From Candidatus Blastococcus massiliensis AP3 (GTDB taxonomy: Bacteria; Actinomycetota; Actinomycetes; Mycobacteriales; Geodermatophilaceae): a stretch of DNA of 64,000 nucleotides. Shown here in pieces: positions 8,701-17,974 of the stretch. The first letter of the stretch is position 1; the number at the start of each line of letters is the position of its first letter. Location of the stretch: contig NZ_HG931174.1 of NCBI RefSeq assembly GCF_000582785.1, positions 460,427-524,426 of the forward strand, given 5' to 3'. A program made the translations under genes and the position numbers. A model generated the notes under the pieces. The model was not told the origin of the DNA, ran no database searches, and worked only from the letters and a program-made list of their open reading frames with translations.

Positions 8701-9915
8701 TCAGCCGGGGTTCCGCCACCGGGTGACCGCGGCCGCCAGTGCCGCCGCGATGCCGGCCTGCGCCGCGATCGCCAGGCCCGTCGCGATGGGCGGTGCGCCG
8801 ACGTCGGCGAGGGCGCCGTCGCCCAGCGAGCCGCCGGCCGCCCAGACCACGACGCCGCACACCACGCCGACGAGCACGCCGGCCAGGACGCCCGTCAGCC
8901 CGGCCACCACCGAGCCGCCGTCCCGCGCGGAGAACCGGCGGGCGACGGTGAACCCGGCGACGAGCCCGGCGAGCGCGGGCACCGCCTGCGAGGCGAACGC
9001 CAGCAGTGGCACCGCCTGGGTGTCCGGCAGCGCGGCCAGGAGCGGGAGTGCCGGCACCGGGCCGAGGGTCACGCCGTGGACCGAGATCAGCGTCCCGCTG
9101 CCCACGGTGAAGCCCGGGCCCGCGGCCAGTCCGAGCACCGCGGCCGCCGCGTTGGGCAGCAGCAGCACGCCCAGCAGGAGGAGACCGAGCGCGCCGGCGC
9201 CGGCGCCGCCGAGCTGTCCGGAGACGGCGGCGTACCCGCCCGCGTCCGCGGCGAGGGCGATCGCCACCACGGCGAGGCACAGGGCCAGGGCGGCCAGGAC
9301 ACCGGCGAGGACACCGCTCAGGAGCGGGCGGGTGGGGCCGGGCAGGCGGTCGAGAACCGCGTCCAGGACCCCGGACTCCCGGCCGACGCCCCATCCGGCC
9401 GACACGACCGCGAGCAGCGCGGCACCGCCCACCGCGCGGAGCAGTCCCACCTCGGCGCCGGGCCCGTCGACCGCCAGCGACGTGACCGCCGTGAGGGCGA
9501 CGTGCACACCGGCGACGGCGCCGGCCAGGCGCAGCGCCTCCGCCGTCCCGAGCCCGTCGGCCCCGGCGACCGCCCGGCCGGCCCGGGACAGCCCCCAGGC
9601 GATCCCGAGGGTCAGCAGCAACGGGGCCAGCGCGATCGGACCGGACGAGACCGTGATGTCGGCGCCCTGGGCGAGCACCCACAGCCGGCCGGCGAGGGTC
9701 ACCGATCCGCCGAGCGCCAGGCCCCCGGTCGGGTCGAGGGTGGAGACGACGCCGACGGCGAGCGAGAGGCCGGCGAGGCCCGCCGCCGTGACGGCCACCG
9801 CCGCCGCGAGCGCGAGCCAGACGCGCGGGATCGCGGGCCCCCCGTCGCCACCGTCGGCACCCCGGGAGGGCAGACGCGCGAGGAGGGAGACCACGGGCCC
9901 ACTCTCCCAAGTCAT
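8701..9915 (-). CDS. DUF6350 (PerM-like) polytopic membrane protein
   Basis: 404 aa, almost entirely hydrophobic, with roughly ten or more membrane spans separated by short Gly/Ala-rich loops. The position directly upstream of purN-purH, downstream of sucC-sucD and a DUF5336 gene, matches the mycobacterial arrangement in which this gene encodes PerM. In mycobacteria PerM is linked to cell division and magnesium limitation. Family assignment rests mostly on context plus the [22 protein letters not shown] start; no catalytic motif is visible. Function in this organism is inferred only. Confidence 0.75.
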   Translation of the reverse strand: MTWESGPVVSLLARLPSRGADGGDGGPAIPRVWLALAAAVAVTAAGLAGLSLAVGVVSTLDPTGGLALGGSVTLAGRLWVLAQGADITVSSGPIALAPLLLTLGIAWGLSRAGRAVAGADGLGTAEALRLAGAVAGVHVALTAVTSLAVDGPGAEVGLLRAVGGAALLAVVSAGWGVGRESGVLDAVLDRLPGPTRPLLSGVLAGVLAALALCLAVVAIALAADAGGYAAVSGQLGGAGAGALGLLLLGVLLLPNAAAAVLGLAAGPGFTVGSGTLISVHGVTLGPVPALPLLAALPDTQAVPLLAFASQAVPALAGLVAGFTVARRFSARDGGSVVAGLTGVLAGVLVGVVCGVVVWAAGGSLGDGALADVGAPPIATGLAIAAQAGIAAALAAAVTRWRNPG

Positions 9916-9971
9916 GCGGCCCGGGGCCGGGCGTACGCGCCGGTGGACGCTCGGGCCCCGTCAACGCGCAC

Positions 9972-10013
9972 CGGCGCGTCCCCACGCAGAGCGATGCGAG
10001 GGGACGCGCCGGG
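9972..10013 (-). terminator. Hairpin after the DUF5336 gene
   Basis: Perfect 13-bp arms CCGGCGCGTCCCC / GGGGACGCGCCGG around a 16-nt loop, 27 bp past the DUF5336 stop on the minus strand. No U-tract, as usual for such GC-rich genomes. Confidence 0.7.
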
Positions 10014-10039
10014 TTCGGACGCGCTCGTGCGTGGGGCGG

Positions 10040-10768
10040 TCAGACCCCGGTCGAGGGACCGGCCGGCGGCGGCGGGGGCGGCGGCGGGCCCTGCTGACCG
10101 TAGGTCTGACCAGGCTGTCCCGGCTGCCCGGGACCGGAGGCGGGCCGGTTCGCCCACTGCGCGGCTCCGCCCAGCGCACCGGGGAGCGCCGGCCCGTTGC
10201 GCAGTTCGGGCAGCAGCGACAGGACGGCGAACAGCAGGATGGCCGCCGCGGTAATCATGCCCAGCAGCGCGAAGACCGAGAACTCGTACAGCTCGTCGAA
10301 GGTGTCGAACCAGGCAAGCAGGGCGAAGAGGAAGCCCAGCGCCGCCAGGGCCACCGTGATCCACGACCGCGGGAAGCCCAGCTTGATGTCGGTGAACGCC
10401 GGGAGCACGGTCCAGACCGTGGCGAGGAGGAACAGGAAGAAGGCGAGCTTCACGTCGCCGTTAGCCCAGCCCCTGACGCCGAAGTCGCCACCGAAGAAGT
10501 CTGCATCGAGGGTGTACCACTTGAAGAGGCTGAGGACCAGGAAGAGCAGGGTCAGACCGGCGATCGCGTAGTCGGCCATCCTGAGCCGCTTGGCGTCGAA
10601 CGAGACGCCCGATCCGCCGGTCCCGGCGGGCTGCCCGTGGGCACCCGGGCCCGGCGTGGGGGGCTGCTGCCCCGGAGGGGGGCCGTACCCCGCGGGCTGC
10701 TGCGGGGGCTGCTGCCCGTGCGGGGGCTGACCGCCCACGGGCGGCTGCGGAGGCTGGCTGGACGTCAT
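10040..10768 (-). CDS. DUF5336 (Rv0954-like) membrane protein with proline-rich ends
   Basis: 242 aa. A Pro/Gln/Gly-rich disordered N-terminus (about 1-55) precedes VSFDAKRLRMADYAIAG and four transmembrane segments. A Gly/Pro/Gln tail with a run of nine prolines follows. This layout and the position between sucD and the PerM-like gene match the Rv0954-type family of mycobacteria, which is not functionally settled. ATG at 10768 has GAGGAG about 10 nt upstream. A hairpin terminator (9972-10013) follows the stop, so it is probably a single-gene transcript. Confidence 0.8.
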   Translation of the reverse strand: MTSSQPPQPPVGGQPPHGQQPPQQPAGYGPPPGQQPPTPGPGAHGQPAGTGGSGVSFDAKRLRMADYAIAGLTLLFLVLSLFKWYTLDADFFGGDFGVRGWANGDVKLAFFLFLLATVWTVLPAFTDIKLGFPRSWITVALAALGFLFALLAWFDTFDELYEFSVFALLGMITAAAILLFAVLSLLPELRNGPALPGALGGAAQWANRPASGPGQPGQPGQTYGQQGPPPPPPPPAGPSTGV

Positions 10769-10993
10769 CGCGGGGCTCTCCTCGCAGAGGGTCGGATTGG
10801 CGCGAGGCGCATGGTTCTCGCACCTGCCCGTCCAGCGCAACCACCCTGTGCGCCCCGTCACCCGCTCGTGATCATCCGTCACCCTCGGGCACGGAACAGC
10901 AGGGGTTTCCTCGCAGCGCGTCACTCGACCCGGTCAGCGGAAGCGGTCGACGCCGGCCAGCCGGCGGAGGAGGCCGGTCCGAGGAACGACACG

Positions 10994-11023
10994 GGCCCGG
11001 CCCCTCGAACGAGGGACCGGGCC
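10994..11023 (-). terminator. Terminator hairpin after sucD
   Basis: GGCCCGGCCCCTCG and CGAGGGACCGGGCC form a 14-bp stem with one G-U-type mismatch and a 2-3 nt loop, 15 bp beyond the sucD stop. The rest of 10769-11038 holds only the leader of the DUF5336 gene. Confidence 0.7.
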
Positions 11024-11038
11024 ACGTGGGCGGGGACG

Positions 11039-11917
11039 TCAGCCCCCGATGATCTCCCGCATGAGCTGCGCGGTCTCCGACGGCGTCTTGCCGACCCGGA
11101 CACCGGCGGCCTCGAGGGCCTCCTTCTTCGCCTGGGCGGTACCGGCCGAGCCGGACACGATCGCGCCGGCGTGGCCCATGGTCTTGCCCTCGGGGGCGGT
11201 GAAGCCCGCGACGTAGCCGACGACCGGCTTGGTGACGTTGGCCTTGACGAAGTCGGCGGCCCGCTCCTCGGCGTCGCCACCGATCTCGCCGATCATCACG
11301 ATCGCCTCGGTCTCCGGGTCCTCCTGGAAGGCCTGGAGGGCGTCGATGTGGGTGGTGCCGATGACCGGGTCACCACCGATACCGATCGCGGTGGAGAAAC
11401 CGATGTCCCGCAGCTCGTACATCATCTGGTAGGTCAGCGTGCCCGACTTCGACACCAGGCCGATCTTGCCCTGCTTGGTGATGTTGGCCGGGATGATGCC
11501 CGCGTTGCTGCGCCCGGGGCTGATCAGGCCGGGGCAGTTCGGGCCGATGATGCGCGTCGCGCCACCCTGGGCGTGCGCCCAGAAGTAGGTCGAGTCGTGC
11601 ACCGGGATGCCCTCGGTGATGACGACGGCGAGCCCGATCTGGGCGTCGACGGCCTCGATGACCGCGGCCTTCGCGAACGGCGGCGGCACGAAGATGACGC
11701 TGACGTCGGCGCCGGTCTCCTTCATGGCGTCGGCGACGTTGCCGAACACGGGCACGCTGGTGCCGTCGAAGTCGACGGACGTGCCGGCCTTGCGCGGGTT
11801 GACGCCACCGACGATCGCGGTGCCGGAGGCGAGCATGCGAGCGGTGTGCTTGCTGCCCTCGGAGCCGGTCATGCCCTGGACGATGACCTTGCTGTTCTCG
11901 TTGAGGAAGATCGACAT
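11039..11917 (-). CDS. sucD: Succinyl-CoA synthetase alpha subunit
   Basis: 292 aa, full length. Forms the alpha2beta2 or alpha-beta enzyme with SucC and interconverts succinyl-CoA and succinate with nucleotide triphosphate formation. The N-terminal CoA-binding Rossmann region is [37 protein letters not shown] and [10 protein letters not shown] follow. The phosphorylated histidine is in [16 protein letters not shown]. It follows sucC by 84 bp holding palindromic element A3, so read-through or partial termination between the subunits is likely. Confidence 0.97.
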   Translation of the reverse strand: MSIFLNENSKVIVQGMTGSEGSKHTARMLASGTAIVGGVNPRKAGTSVDFDGTSVPVFGNVADAMKETGADVSVIFVPPPFAKAAVIEAVDAQIGLAVVITEGIPVHDSTYFWAHAQGGATRIIGPNCPGLISPGRSNAGIIPANITKQGKIGLVSKSGTLTYQMMYELRDIGFSTAIGIGGDPVIGTTHIDALQAFQEDPETEAIVMIGEIGGDAEERAADFVKANVTKPVVGYVAGFTAPEGKTMGHAGAIVSGSAGTAQAKKEALEAAGVRVGKTPSETAQLMREIIGG

Positions 11918-11940
11918 TCTGGTGTCCTTCGAAAGGTTTT

Positions 11941-12001
11941 GGAGGCCCCCTCCAGGGGCCCGCCGCGAGCTTGCGAGTGGTGGGGAGGAGGGGGTCCTTC
12001 C
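11941..12001. repeat. Palindromic element A3 inside the sucCD operon
   Basis: Minus strand GAAGGACCCCCTCCTCCCC, centre CACTCGCAAGCTCGCGG, end GGCCCCTGGAGGGGGCC. The arms can pair over about 18 bp. It lies right after the sucC stop, between two cotranscribed subunit genes. Confidence 0.75.
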
Positions 12002-13162
12002 TCAGGCGGCGAGTTCGGCGGCCCGGCGCGCGGCGCCGTCCATCGTGTCGACCACGGTCACCAGGGAGTGGTTGGCCTCGGCGAGGATCCGCCGGCCCTC
12101 CTCGACGTTGTTGCCGTCGAGTCGGACGACCAGCGGCTTGGTCGCCTCGTCGCCGAGGATCTCCAGGGCGGAGACGATGCCGTTGGCGACCGCGTCACAG
12201 GAGGTGATGCCGCCGAAGACGTTGACGAACACGCTCTTCACGGCCGGGTCGGACAGGATGATCTCCAGGCCGTTGGCCATGACCTCGGCCGAGGCGCCGC
12301 CACCGATGTCGAGGAAGTTGGCCGGCTTGACGCCGCCGAACTCCTCACCGGCGTAGGCGACGACGTCGAGGGTGCTCATGACCAGGCCGGCACCGTTGCC
12401 GATGATCCCGACCTCGCCCTCGAGCTTGACGTAGTTGAGGTTCTTCTCCTTGGCGCGCGCCTCGAGCGGGTCGGCCGCGGCCGCGTCCTCGAGCGCGGCG
12501 TGCTCGGTGTGCCGGAAGCCGGCGTTCTCGTCGAGGGTGATCTTCGCGTCCAGGGCGAGGACGGTGCCGTCCGGCGCCTTGGCCAGCGGGTTCACCTCGA
12601 CCAGCGTGGCGTCCTCCTTGCTGAAGACGTCCCACAGCTGCACGGCAATCGCGATCACCTGGTCGCGCACCTCGGCGGGGAAGTTCGCGGCGTCGACGAT
12701 CTCGGCGGCCTTCTGCGCGTCCACGCCGACGGAGGCGTCGACGCGGATGCGGGCCAGCGCCTCGGGGCGCTCGACGGCGAGCTGCTCGATCTCCATGCCG
12801 CCCTCCTTCGAGGCCATCGCCAGGAAGGTGCGGTTGGAGCGGTCGAGGAGGTAGGAGAAGTAGTACTCCTCGGCGATGTCGGACGCCTGGGCGACCATCA
12901 CCTTGTGGGTGATGTGCCCCTTGATGTCCAGACCGAGGATGTCCTGGGCGCGGGCGCGCGCCTCGTCGGCGTCGGCGGCCAGCTTGACGCCGCCGGCCTT
13001 GCCGCGGCCGCCCACCTTCACCTGCGCCTTGACGACGACCTGCTGCCCGATCTCGCGGGCGATCGCCTCCGCCTGCTCCGGCGTCTCGGCGACGCCGCCG
13101 GGGAGCACGGGGACACCGTGCGAGGCCAACAGGTCACGGGCCTGGTACTCGAAGAGATCCAC
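12002..13162 (-). CDS. sucC: Succinyl-CoA synthetase beta subunit
   Basis: 386 aa. The ATP-grasp N-terminal part begins [23 protein letters not shown] and includes [20 protein letters not shown]. The CoA-ligase C-terminal domain shows [24 protein letters not shown] and [17 protein letters not shown]. Start is GTG at 13162, with TACGGT 8 nt upstream and no Shine-Dalgarno. SucD lies downstream on the same strand. Divergent from the secreted hydrolase; the 170-bp spacer between them serves both promoters. Confidence 0.97.
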   Translation of the reverse strand: MDLFEYQARDLLASHGVPVLPGGVAETPEQAEAIAREIGQQVVVKAQVKVGGRGKAGGVKLAADADEARARAQDILGLDIKGHITHKVMVAQASDIAEEYYFSYLLDRSNRTFLAMASKEGGMEIEQLAVERPEALARIRVDASVGVDAQKAAEIVDAANFPAEVRDQVIAIAVQLWDVFSKEDATLVEVNPLAKAPDGTVLALDAKITLDENAGFRHTEHAALEDAAAADPLEARAKEKNLNYVKLEGEVGIIGNGAGLVMSTLDVVAYAGEEFGGVKPANFLDIGGGASAEVMANGLEIILSDPAVKSVFVNVFGGITSCDAVANGIVSALEILGDEATKPLVVRLDGNNVEEGRRILAEANHSLVTVVDTMDGAARRAAELAA

Positions 13163-13170
13163 GATCAGGC

Positions 13171-13176
13171 ACCGTA
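13171..13176 (-). promoter_or_regulatory. Putative -10 (TACGGT) of leaderless sucCD mRNA
   Basis: TACGGT, then 8 nt (GCCTGATC), then the sucC GTG. No Shine-Dalgarno and no clear -35. Confidence 0.45.
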
Positions 13177-13332
13177 GCCCGCCCGTAACCGAGTTGCCCC
13201 CTCGGGCGTTGTACGAAGCAGGCAGGCGTGGGACGCATCACACGGTGCGTCACCCCATCGCGGCAGGTCCGGCCCCGTCCGGGTGGCCGCACCGGCGCCG
13301 GCCACCGCGTCCCGACGTCGAGGAGCCCACAC

Positions 13333-15183
13333 GTGCGCCGAGCCATGACCGTCCTGGTCACGACCCTGCTGACCGCAGGGGGGATCGTCGCGTCGGCCCC
13401 GTCCGCGGTGGCCACGGGGATCGCCGTGCGCGACCTGACCATCACGGTGACGGGGATCGGCCCGGAAGCGCGGACCTGCCAGATCGACGCCGATCTCTAC
13501 GTGCCCGCCGGCGTGAACCGGAAGAACCCCGCGCCGGCCCTCCTGGCCACGAACGGCTTCGGCGGGGAGAAGGGTGACCAGGCCGACCTGGCGCACGGCT
13601 TCGGCGAGCACGGCTACGTCACGCTCTCCTACACCGGGCTGGGCTTCGTCGACGGCGACCCGTGCCCGATCACCCTCGACGACCGCGAGCACGACGGGGA
13701 GGCGGCCAGCCAGCTGCTGCGCTTCCTGGGCGGGGACCCGGCCATCGAGGCCGTGGACGACGCCACCGGCGAGCGGGTCGTGGTCGACCAGGTGATCCGC
13801 GAGGACCGGCGCGGCAAGAAGACCTACGACCCGCAGGTCGGCATGGTCGGCGGGTCCTACGGCGGGCAGATCCAGTTCGCCGCCGCGGCCGTCGAGCACG
13901 CTGCCGGGACGAACCGGCTGGACGCGATCGTCCCCATGATCACGTGGAACGACCTCTCCTACTCCCTGAACCCGGACAACAGCGGCCTGCCCGGCGGCAC
14001 GGCGCAGAGCGGCTCGATCGCCTCGGCCACCACCGGGGTCTTCAAGTACCAGTGGTCGCTGTTGTTCACCGCCCTGGGCCTCGCCAGCGGGCTGCAGGAC
14101 CTGCCGGCCTTCTCCGACCCCGCCCAGGTGCAGAACGCGGCCCGCGAGAACTGCCTGAACTTCGACGCACCGGTGTGCCAGGCGCTCCTGGAGGTGGCAG
14201 CCGTCGGCTACGCGAGCCAGGAGTCCGTGGAGTTCCTGCGGTCCAACTCGGTGGGCAGCTACACCGAGCACGTCCGCGTGCCGACCCTGATCGCCCAGGG
14301 GCAGGCCGACACCCTCTTCAACCTGCAGGAGTCGGTGGCCACCTACACCGCGCTGAAGGCGCAGGGCACGCCGGTCTCGCTGGTCTGGCACTCCTGGGGC
14401 CACAGCGGCCTGGGTCCCCAGCCGGGCGAGTACGACCCGCGCCACCCCGCCGACTCCTACCAGGGCCGGCAGGTGCTGGCCTGGTTCGACCACTACGTCC
14501 GCGGCAAGGGCACGGCCCCGGAGCCCGTCTTCGAGTACTACCGCGACTGGGTGATGGAGGAGACCGGCGACGTCTCCGCGGCGTACGCCTCGGCGCCGTC
14601 CTACCCGGTGGGCCAGGAGCAGACGCTGCACCTCTCGGGCGGCGGGCTGAGCGAGGGCACGCTCGTGTCCGATCCGAACGCCGTCGCCCCGGGCGTCAGC
14701 TCCTACAGCAGCGTCGCGCCCGTCGGCCCGAACTACACCGAGACGGCGTTCCTCGACCAGTCGGGCCCGGTCACCGACCCGCCGGGGACGGCGATCCGGT
14801 TCGCGACGCCGCCGCTGGCGCAGCCGTTGGACGTCGTCGGCTCCCCCCGGCTGACGGTGCAGCTGGACGCGCCGTCCGTCGCGGCGACCCAGGGCACCGG
14901 CCCGGGCGGGCAGCTCGTGGTCTACGCGAAGGTCTACGACATCGGTCCCGACGGTGCCGTCGAGCTGCCGCACCGGCTGATCTCACCGGCCCGCGTCGCC
15001 GACGTGACCCAGCCGGTCACCATCGAGCTGCCGGGCATCGTGCACCGCTTCGAGGCGGGGCACCGGCTCGCCGTGGTCCTGGCCGGTGGCGACCTCGCCT
15101 ACCGAGGCTCCACGCTGCCCCAGCCGGTGAGCCTGGCGACCGGCCCGGGCCGCACGCAGCAGCTCACCGTCCCGGTCGCCTGA
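13333..15183 (+). CDS. Secreted S15/CocE-type alpha/beta hydrolase
   Basis: 616 aa. Start GTG at 13333 has AGGAG 7 nt upstream and gives a signal peptide (VRRAMTVLVTTLLTAGGIVASAPSAVA) with an AVA-type cleavage site. The hydrolase core carries the nucleophile in MVGGSYGGQIQF, a probable acid in QGQADTLFNLQES and a His in WHSWGHSG. From about residue 430 a beta-rich domain (LDVVGSPRLTVQLDAPS, RFEAGHRLAVVLAGGD) matches the PepX C-terminal jelly-roll of X-Pro dipeptidyl-peptidases and cocaine esterases. Substrate cannot be told; acyl-ester or Xaa-Pro peptide hydrolysis outside the cell is plausible. Convergent with the next gene, 7 bp apart. Confidence 0.88.
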   Translation: MRRAMTVLVTTLLTAGGIVASAPSAVATGIAVRDLTITVTGIGPEARTCQIDADLYVPAGVNRKNPAPALLATNGFGGEKGDQADLAHGFGEHGYVTLSYTGLGFVDGDPCPITLDDREHDGEAASQLLRFLGGDPAIEAVDDATGERVVVDQVIREDRRGKKTYDPQVGMVGGSYGGQIQFAAAAVEHAAGTNRLDAIVPMITWNDLSYSLNPDNSGLPGGTAQSGSIASATTGVFKYQWSLLFTALGLASGLQDLPAFSDPAQVQNAARENCLNFDAPVCQALLEVAAVGYASQESVEFLRSNSVGSYTEHVRVPTLIAQGQADTLFNLQESVATYTALKAQGTPVSLVWHSWGHSGLGPQPGEYDPRHPADSYQGRQVLAWFDHYVRGKGTAPEPVFEYYRDWVMEETGDVSAAYASAPSYPVGQEQTLHLSGGGLSEGTLVSDPNAVAPGVSSYSSVAPVGPNYTETAFLDQSGPVTDPPGTAIRFATPPLAQPLDVVGSPRLTVQLDAPSVAATQGTGPGGQLVVYAKVYDIGPDGAVELPHRLISPARVADVTQPVTIELPGIVHRFEAGHRLAVVLAGGDLAYRGSTLPQPVSLATGPGRTQQLTVPVA

Positions 15184-15190
15184 CGACCCC

Positions 15191-15583
15191 TCAGGCCGAG
15201 GTCAGCCGCCCGCGGAGCCAGTCGGCGATCTCGGTCGGAGCGGTACCGGGAGGGAAGACCCGCCCCACGCGCTCGAGCCCGGGCCGGTCCTCCTCGGGGA
15301 CCGCGCCGCCGGCGAAGACGGCGACGTCCTCGACCCCGCGCTCGGCCAGCACCTCGACCAGGCGGGTGAGCCACGTCAGGTGCGCCGCGTCGGCGACCGC
15401 GACACCGAGGGCGTCGGCGTCCTCCTGGACCACGGTGGCGGCGAGCTGCTCCGGGGTCTGGTCCAGCCCGGTGTAGACGACCTCCATGCCGGCGTCGCGC
15501 AGGACGCGGGCCACCACCTCGGCACTCGGCTCCGGCCCGCCGGGGCCCGGTCCGGCGACGACGACCCGGATGCGCTCCTCCAC
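15191..15583 (-). CDS. B12-binding-fold protein lacking the cobalamin His motif
   Basis: 130 aa standalone relative of the C-terminal cobalamin-binding domain of methylmalonyl-CoA mutase. AEVVARVLRDAGMEVVYTGLDQTPEQLAATVVQEDADALGVAV, AAHLTWLTRLVEVL and PGTAPTEIADWLRGRL follow the family closely. The DxHxxG motif near residues 15-19, which supplies the axial His ligand to cobalt, is replaced by Gly-Gly-Pro-Glu-Pro. It therefore probably does not bind B12 in the usual base-off/His-on way. Start GTG at 15583. No mutase gene is nearby. Confidence 0.8.
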   Translation of the reverse strand: MEERIRVVVAGPGPGGPEPSAEVVARVLRDAGMEVVYTGLDQTPEQLAATVVQEDADALGVAVADAAHLTWLTRLVEVLAERGVEDVAVFAGGAVPEEDRPGLERVGRVFPPGTAPTEIADWLRGRLTSA

Positions 15584-15599
15584 GAGCCCACCGTAGTAA

Positions 15600-15660
15600 A
15601 GGGACCCCGCTGCCCCCACCACTCGCGAGCTCGCGGTGGGTCCCTGCAGCGGGGCCTTCT
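15600..15660. repeat. Palindromic element A4
   Basis: Plus strand GGACCCCGCTGCCCCCACCACTC, centre GCGAGCTCGCGGTGGG, end CCCTGCAGCGGGGCCTTC (A family). It lies between two minus-strand genes, right after the stop of the upstream membrane protein. Confidence 0.7.
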
Positions 15661-16678
15661 AGGTGCGGCGGCGGAGGCGCCAGGTCAGGGCGGTGAGCGC
15701 CACGAAGCCCAGACCGGCGACGAGCAGCCCGGCGCCGGGCAGCGTCCAGTCCAGGTCGTCGGAGACGACGGCGTCCCGGAGCCCCGAGAGCCCGAGGGAC
15801 AGCACCGTGACGGCGATGGCGAGGAGAGCGCCCACGGCGGCCAGACGGGGGCGCAGCGACGGGGCGACCACCGAGCAGAGCACCAGCGCCCCGGCGAGCA
15901 GCAGTCCACCGAGGAGCGCCAGTCCGGGACGCTCCAGCAGCGCCTGCGGCCCCTCCCGGGTCACGACGACCTCGAGGCCACTGATCGGGTCGGTGACCAG
16001 GTCGTCCGGGACGTCGGCGGCCGGGAGCGTCAGGCAGAGCACCGTGCCCGCCCCCAGCAGGAGGGAGGCGCCGCCGAGCGGGCCGCGGACGGCGTCGAGC
16101 GCGCCGCCGTCGTCCATCACGGTGCGCCCCCAGACGGCGACGGCGACACCTCCGGCGAGCACCGTCAAGGCGAGCGCGACGACGCCGAGCACCCAGCCGG
16201 GCCCGATCTCGATGCCACTGGTGAGCACCCGCTCGCCGGCGAACACCTCCACCCCGGGGCGGTCGACCGAGCTCCTCCCCCGGTAGACCTCGATGAGCAG
16301 CTGCCCGAGGGCGAGGGCTCCGGCGACGGCGGCGTACGCCAGACCGAGCTTCGGGAGCACCTGGCGCGCGAGCGAGACACCCATCGCGGCCGTAACCACG
16401 GGCACGAGCAGCACGACCAGCGCCTCGCCGATGCTGCCGGCCTGGACCAGCGTGCGACCGCCCACCTCCAGGTAGGTGGGAAAGGCCGAGGCCGCACCCG
16501 CCAGCGCGGCGAGAACGAGGAGGATGCCGACCACCCGGACGCCTGGCGGCACGGTGCCGACGACGAGGCCTTCTCCGGCGAGGGTGCCGGACCGGCGCAC
16601 GTCTGGACGGTTCTCCCGCCGTGCGGTCGCCGGCCGGCCGCTGCGCCGGGCCGTCGCGGTACGGACCTCGCGGGGCAC
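15659..16678 (-). CDS. Uncharacterised polytopic membrane protein
   Basis: 339 aa. A basic, Arg-rich N-terminus (about 1-45) is followed by seven to eight hydrophobic segments, such as VRVVGILLVLAALAGAASAF, IGEALVVLLVPVVTAAMGVSL and LGVVALALTVLAGGVAVAV. GTG at 16678 follows a strong GGGAGGA. It ends in the basic tail WRLRRRT. No domain recognised. The stop overlaps the edge of palindromic element A4. Confidence 0.7.
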   Translation of the reverse strand: MPREVRTATARRSGRPATARRENRPDVRRSGTLAGEGLVVGTVPPGVRVVGILLVLAALAGAASAFPTYLEVGGRTLVQAGSIGEALVVLLVPVVTAAMGVSLARQVLPKLGLAYAAVAGALALGQLLIEVYRGRSSVDRPGVEVFAGERVLTSGIEIGPGWVLGVVALALTVLAGGVAVAVWGRTVMDDGGALDAVRGPLGGASLLLGAGTVLCLTLPAADVPDDLVTDPISGLEVVVTREGPQALLERPGLALLGGLLLAGALVLCSVVAPSLRPRLAAVGALLAIAVTVLSLGLSGLRDAVVSDDLDWTLPGAGLLVAGLGFVALTALTWRLRRRT

Positions 16679-16851
16679 GGTCCTCCCTTCAGTTCGGTCA
16701 CGAACCGGCCTCGATCGGCCGTTCCCGGGGGGCGTTCATGTGACGCCCGCCACACCCGGGCATTACCGTCGGGTGAACGGACACAACCAGTGCAACGACA
16801 CCGGCGCGGTCGAGCCCAGGCACCGCCGGCGGCACACACGGGGAGCAGGCC

Positions 16852-17748
16852 ATGCAGCCGACGAACATCCGGGGCTCCGAACCAGCGTCGCACACCACGG
16901 CGGCTCCGGAGGGTGCGCCACGAGGGGCGCTGCGGGCCCTGTGCAGCCCCGCCGCGCTGGCCGGTGGACTCACCGAACTGGCCTGGGTGGGCGCACACGT
17001 CCTCATGTATCCCCTGGGCACCCGGACCGAGCAGTGGCGCCCCGATCTCAGGCATCGGCCCGGGGCGCAGTCCCCCGCCGTCCGGGCGCTCTTCGCCGCC
17101 GATCCGCTGGCCGCGCGCACTCCCGTCCTGCTCGTCCACGGCCTCGTGGACAACCGCTCGATCTTCGCCGTGATGCGCCGCAGCCTGCGCCGGCGGGGCT
17201 TTGCGTCGGTGTGCTCCTGGAACTACAGCCCGCTGCTGCGCGACGTCGGGCGTGCGGCCCAGGACCTCGGCGACCACATCGAGCGCATCTGCGCGCAGAC
17301 CGGGCACGACCGCGTGCACGTGGTCGGGCACAGCCTGGGTGGCCTCATCTCCCGCTACTACGTCCAGCGCCAGGGCGGGGACCGGCGGGTCGACTCGCTG
17401 GTCACGCTCGGCACTCCGCACGGCGGGTCGCTGCTGGCCCACGCCCTGCCGACGCCGCTGGTGCGGCAGCTCCGGCCCGGGTCGCCGGTCCTCCAGGAGC
17501 TGGCCGAGCCCGTCGACCGGTGCGACACGCAGATCACCGCCGTCTACAGCGACCTGGACCAGATGGTGCTGCCGACGTCGGCAGGCCGGTGCGACCACCC
17601 CGACCTCGCGGCGCGGAACCTGCTCTTCCGGGGCGTCGGGCACATGTCACTGCCCATCCACCGGGGCGTGCTGGACGAGGTCGCCCTGACCCTGGCCGGG
17701 GCCGGTCGCAGCGTCGCGGAACGCTCGCCGGTGCACGCCGTCGCCTGA
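16852..17748 (+). CDS. Lipase-like alpha/beta hydrolase
   Basis: 298 aa. Typical of bacterial lipase/esterase proteins of the triacylglycerol lipase (LipB-like) type: oxyanion-hole region PVLLVHGLVDNRSIF, nucleophile elbow VHVVGHSLGGLISRYYVQ, then TLGTPHGGSLLAH, ITAVYSDLDQMVLP (Asp) and a C-terminal GVGHMSLPIH (His), so the full triad is present. No clear signal peptide. The N-terminal ALAGGLTELAWVGAHVLM stretch could be a membrane anchor. GGGGAGC precedes the ATG. Natural substrate unknown. Confidence 0.85.
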   Translation: MQPTNIRGSEPASHTTAAPEGAPRGALRALCSPAALAGGLTELAWVGAHVLMYPLGTRTEQWRPDLRHRPGAQSPAVRALFAADPLAARTPVLLVHGLVDNRSIFAVMRRSLRRRGFASVCSWNYSPLLRDVGRAAQDLGDHIERICAQTGHDRVHVVGHSLGGLISRYYVQRQGGDRRVDSLVTLGTPHGGSLLAHALPTPLVRQLRPGSPVLQELAEPVDRCDTQITAVYSDLDQMVLPTSAGRCDHPDLAARNLLFRGVGHMSLPIHRGVLDEVALTLAGAGRSVAERSPVHAVA

Positions 17749-17809
17749 AGAAGCACCCCTTCCTCCCCATCCCTCGCAAGCTCGGGGCGGGCCCCTGGAA
17801 GGGGCCGCG
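17747..17809. repeat. Palindromic element A5
   Basis: Plus strand GAAGCACCCCTTCCTCCCC, centre CTCGCAAGCTCGGGG, end CCCCTGGAAGGGGCCG. Directly follows the lipase stop codon. The remaining 165 bp to the M23 gene contain a TTACGG hexamer and GC-rich leader but no recognisable riboswitch. Confidence 0.7.
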
Positions 17810-17974
17810 ACACGTGCCACGCGGTGCTTGGTGACGCCCTCACGCCCCGTTACGGTTCGGTCACGGCGCCGGTAATCACCGGCGGGCGACCGCTCCGCGA
17901 CCGCCCCCGCCGCCCTCGCTCCCCCGACGGGCCGCCACGGACCACGGGGAAGCACTCGCCCGGGAAGGTGCGCC

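Noticed and set aside
10769-11038. Small gene in the 270-bp gap between sucD and DUF5336
   Set aside because: No frame with start, Shine-Dalgarno and plausible composition; only the terminator hairpin is supported.
8132-13177. Very long open frame (1,681 codons) on the plus strand
   Set aside because: It lies antisense to purN, the DUF6350 gene, sucD and sucC, and has no protein-like motifs. Long antisense frames are expected at this GC content.
17810-17974. Possible c-di-AMP (ydaO-type) riboswitch before the M23 endopeptidase
   Set aside because: Such riboswitches often precede wall hydrolases in actinobacteria, but the conserved blocks could not be found here.
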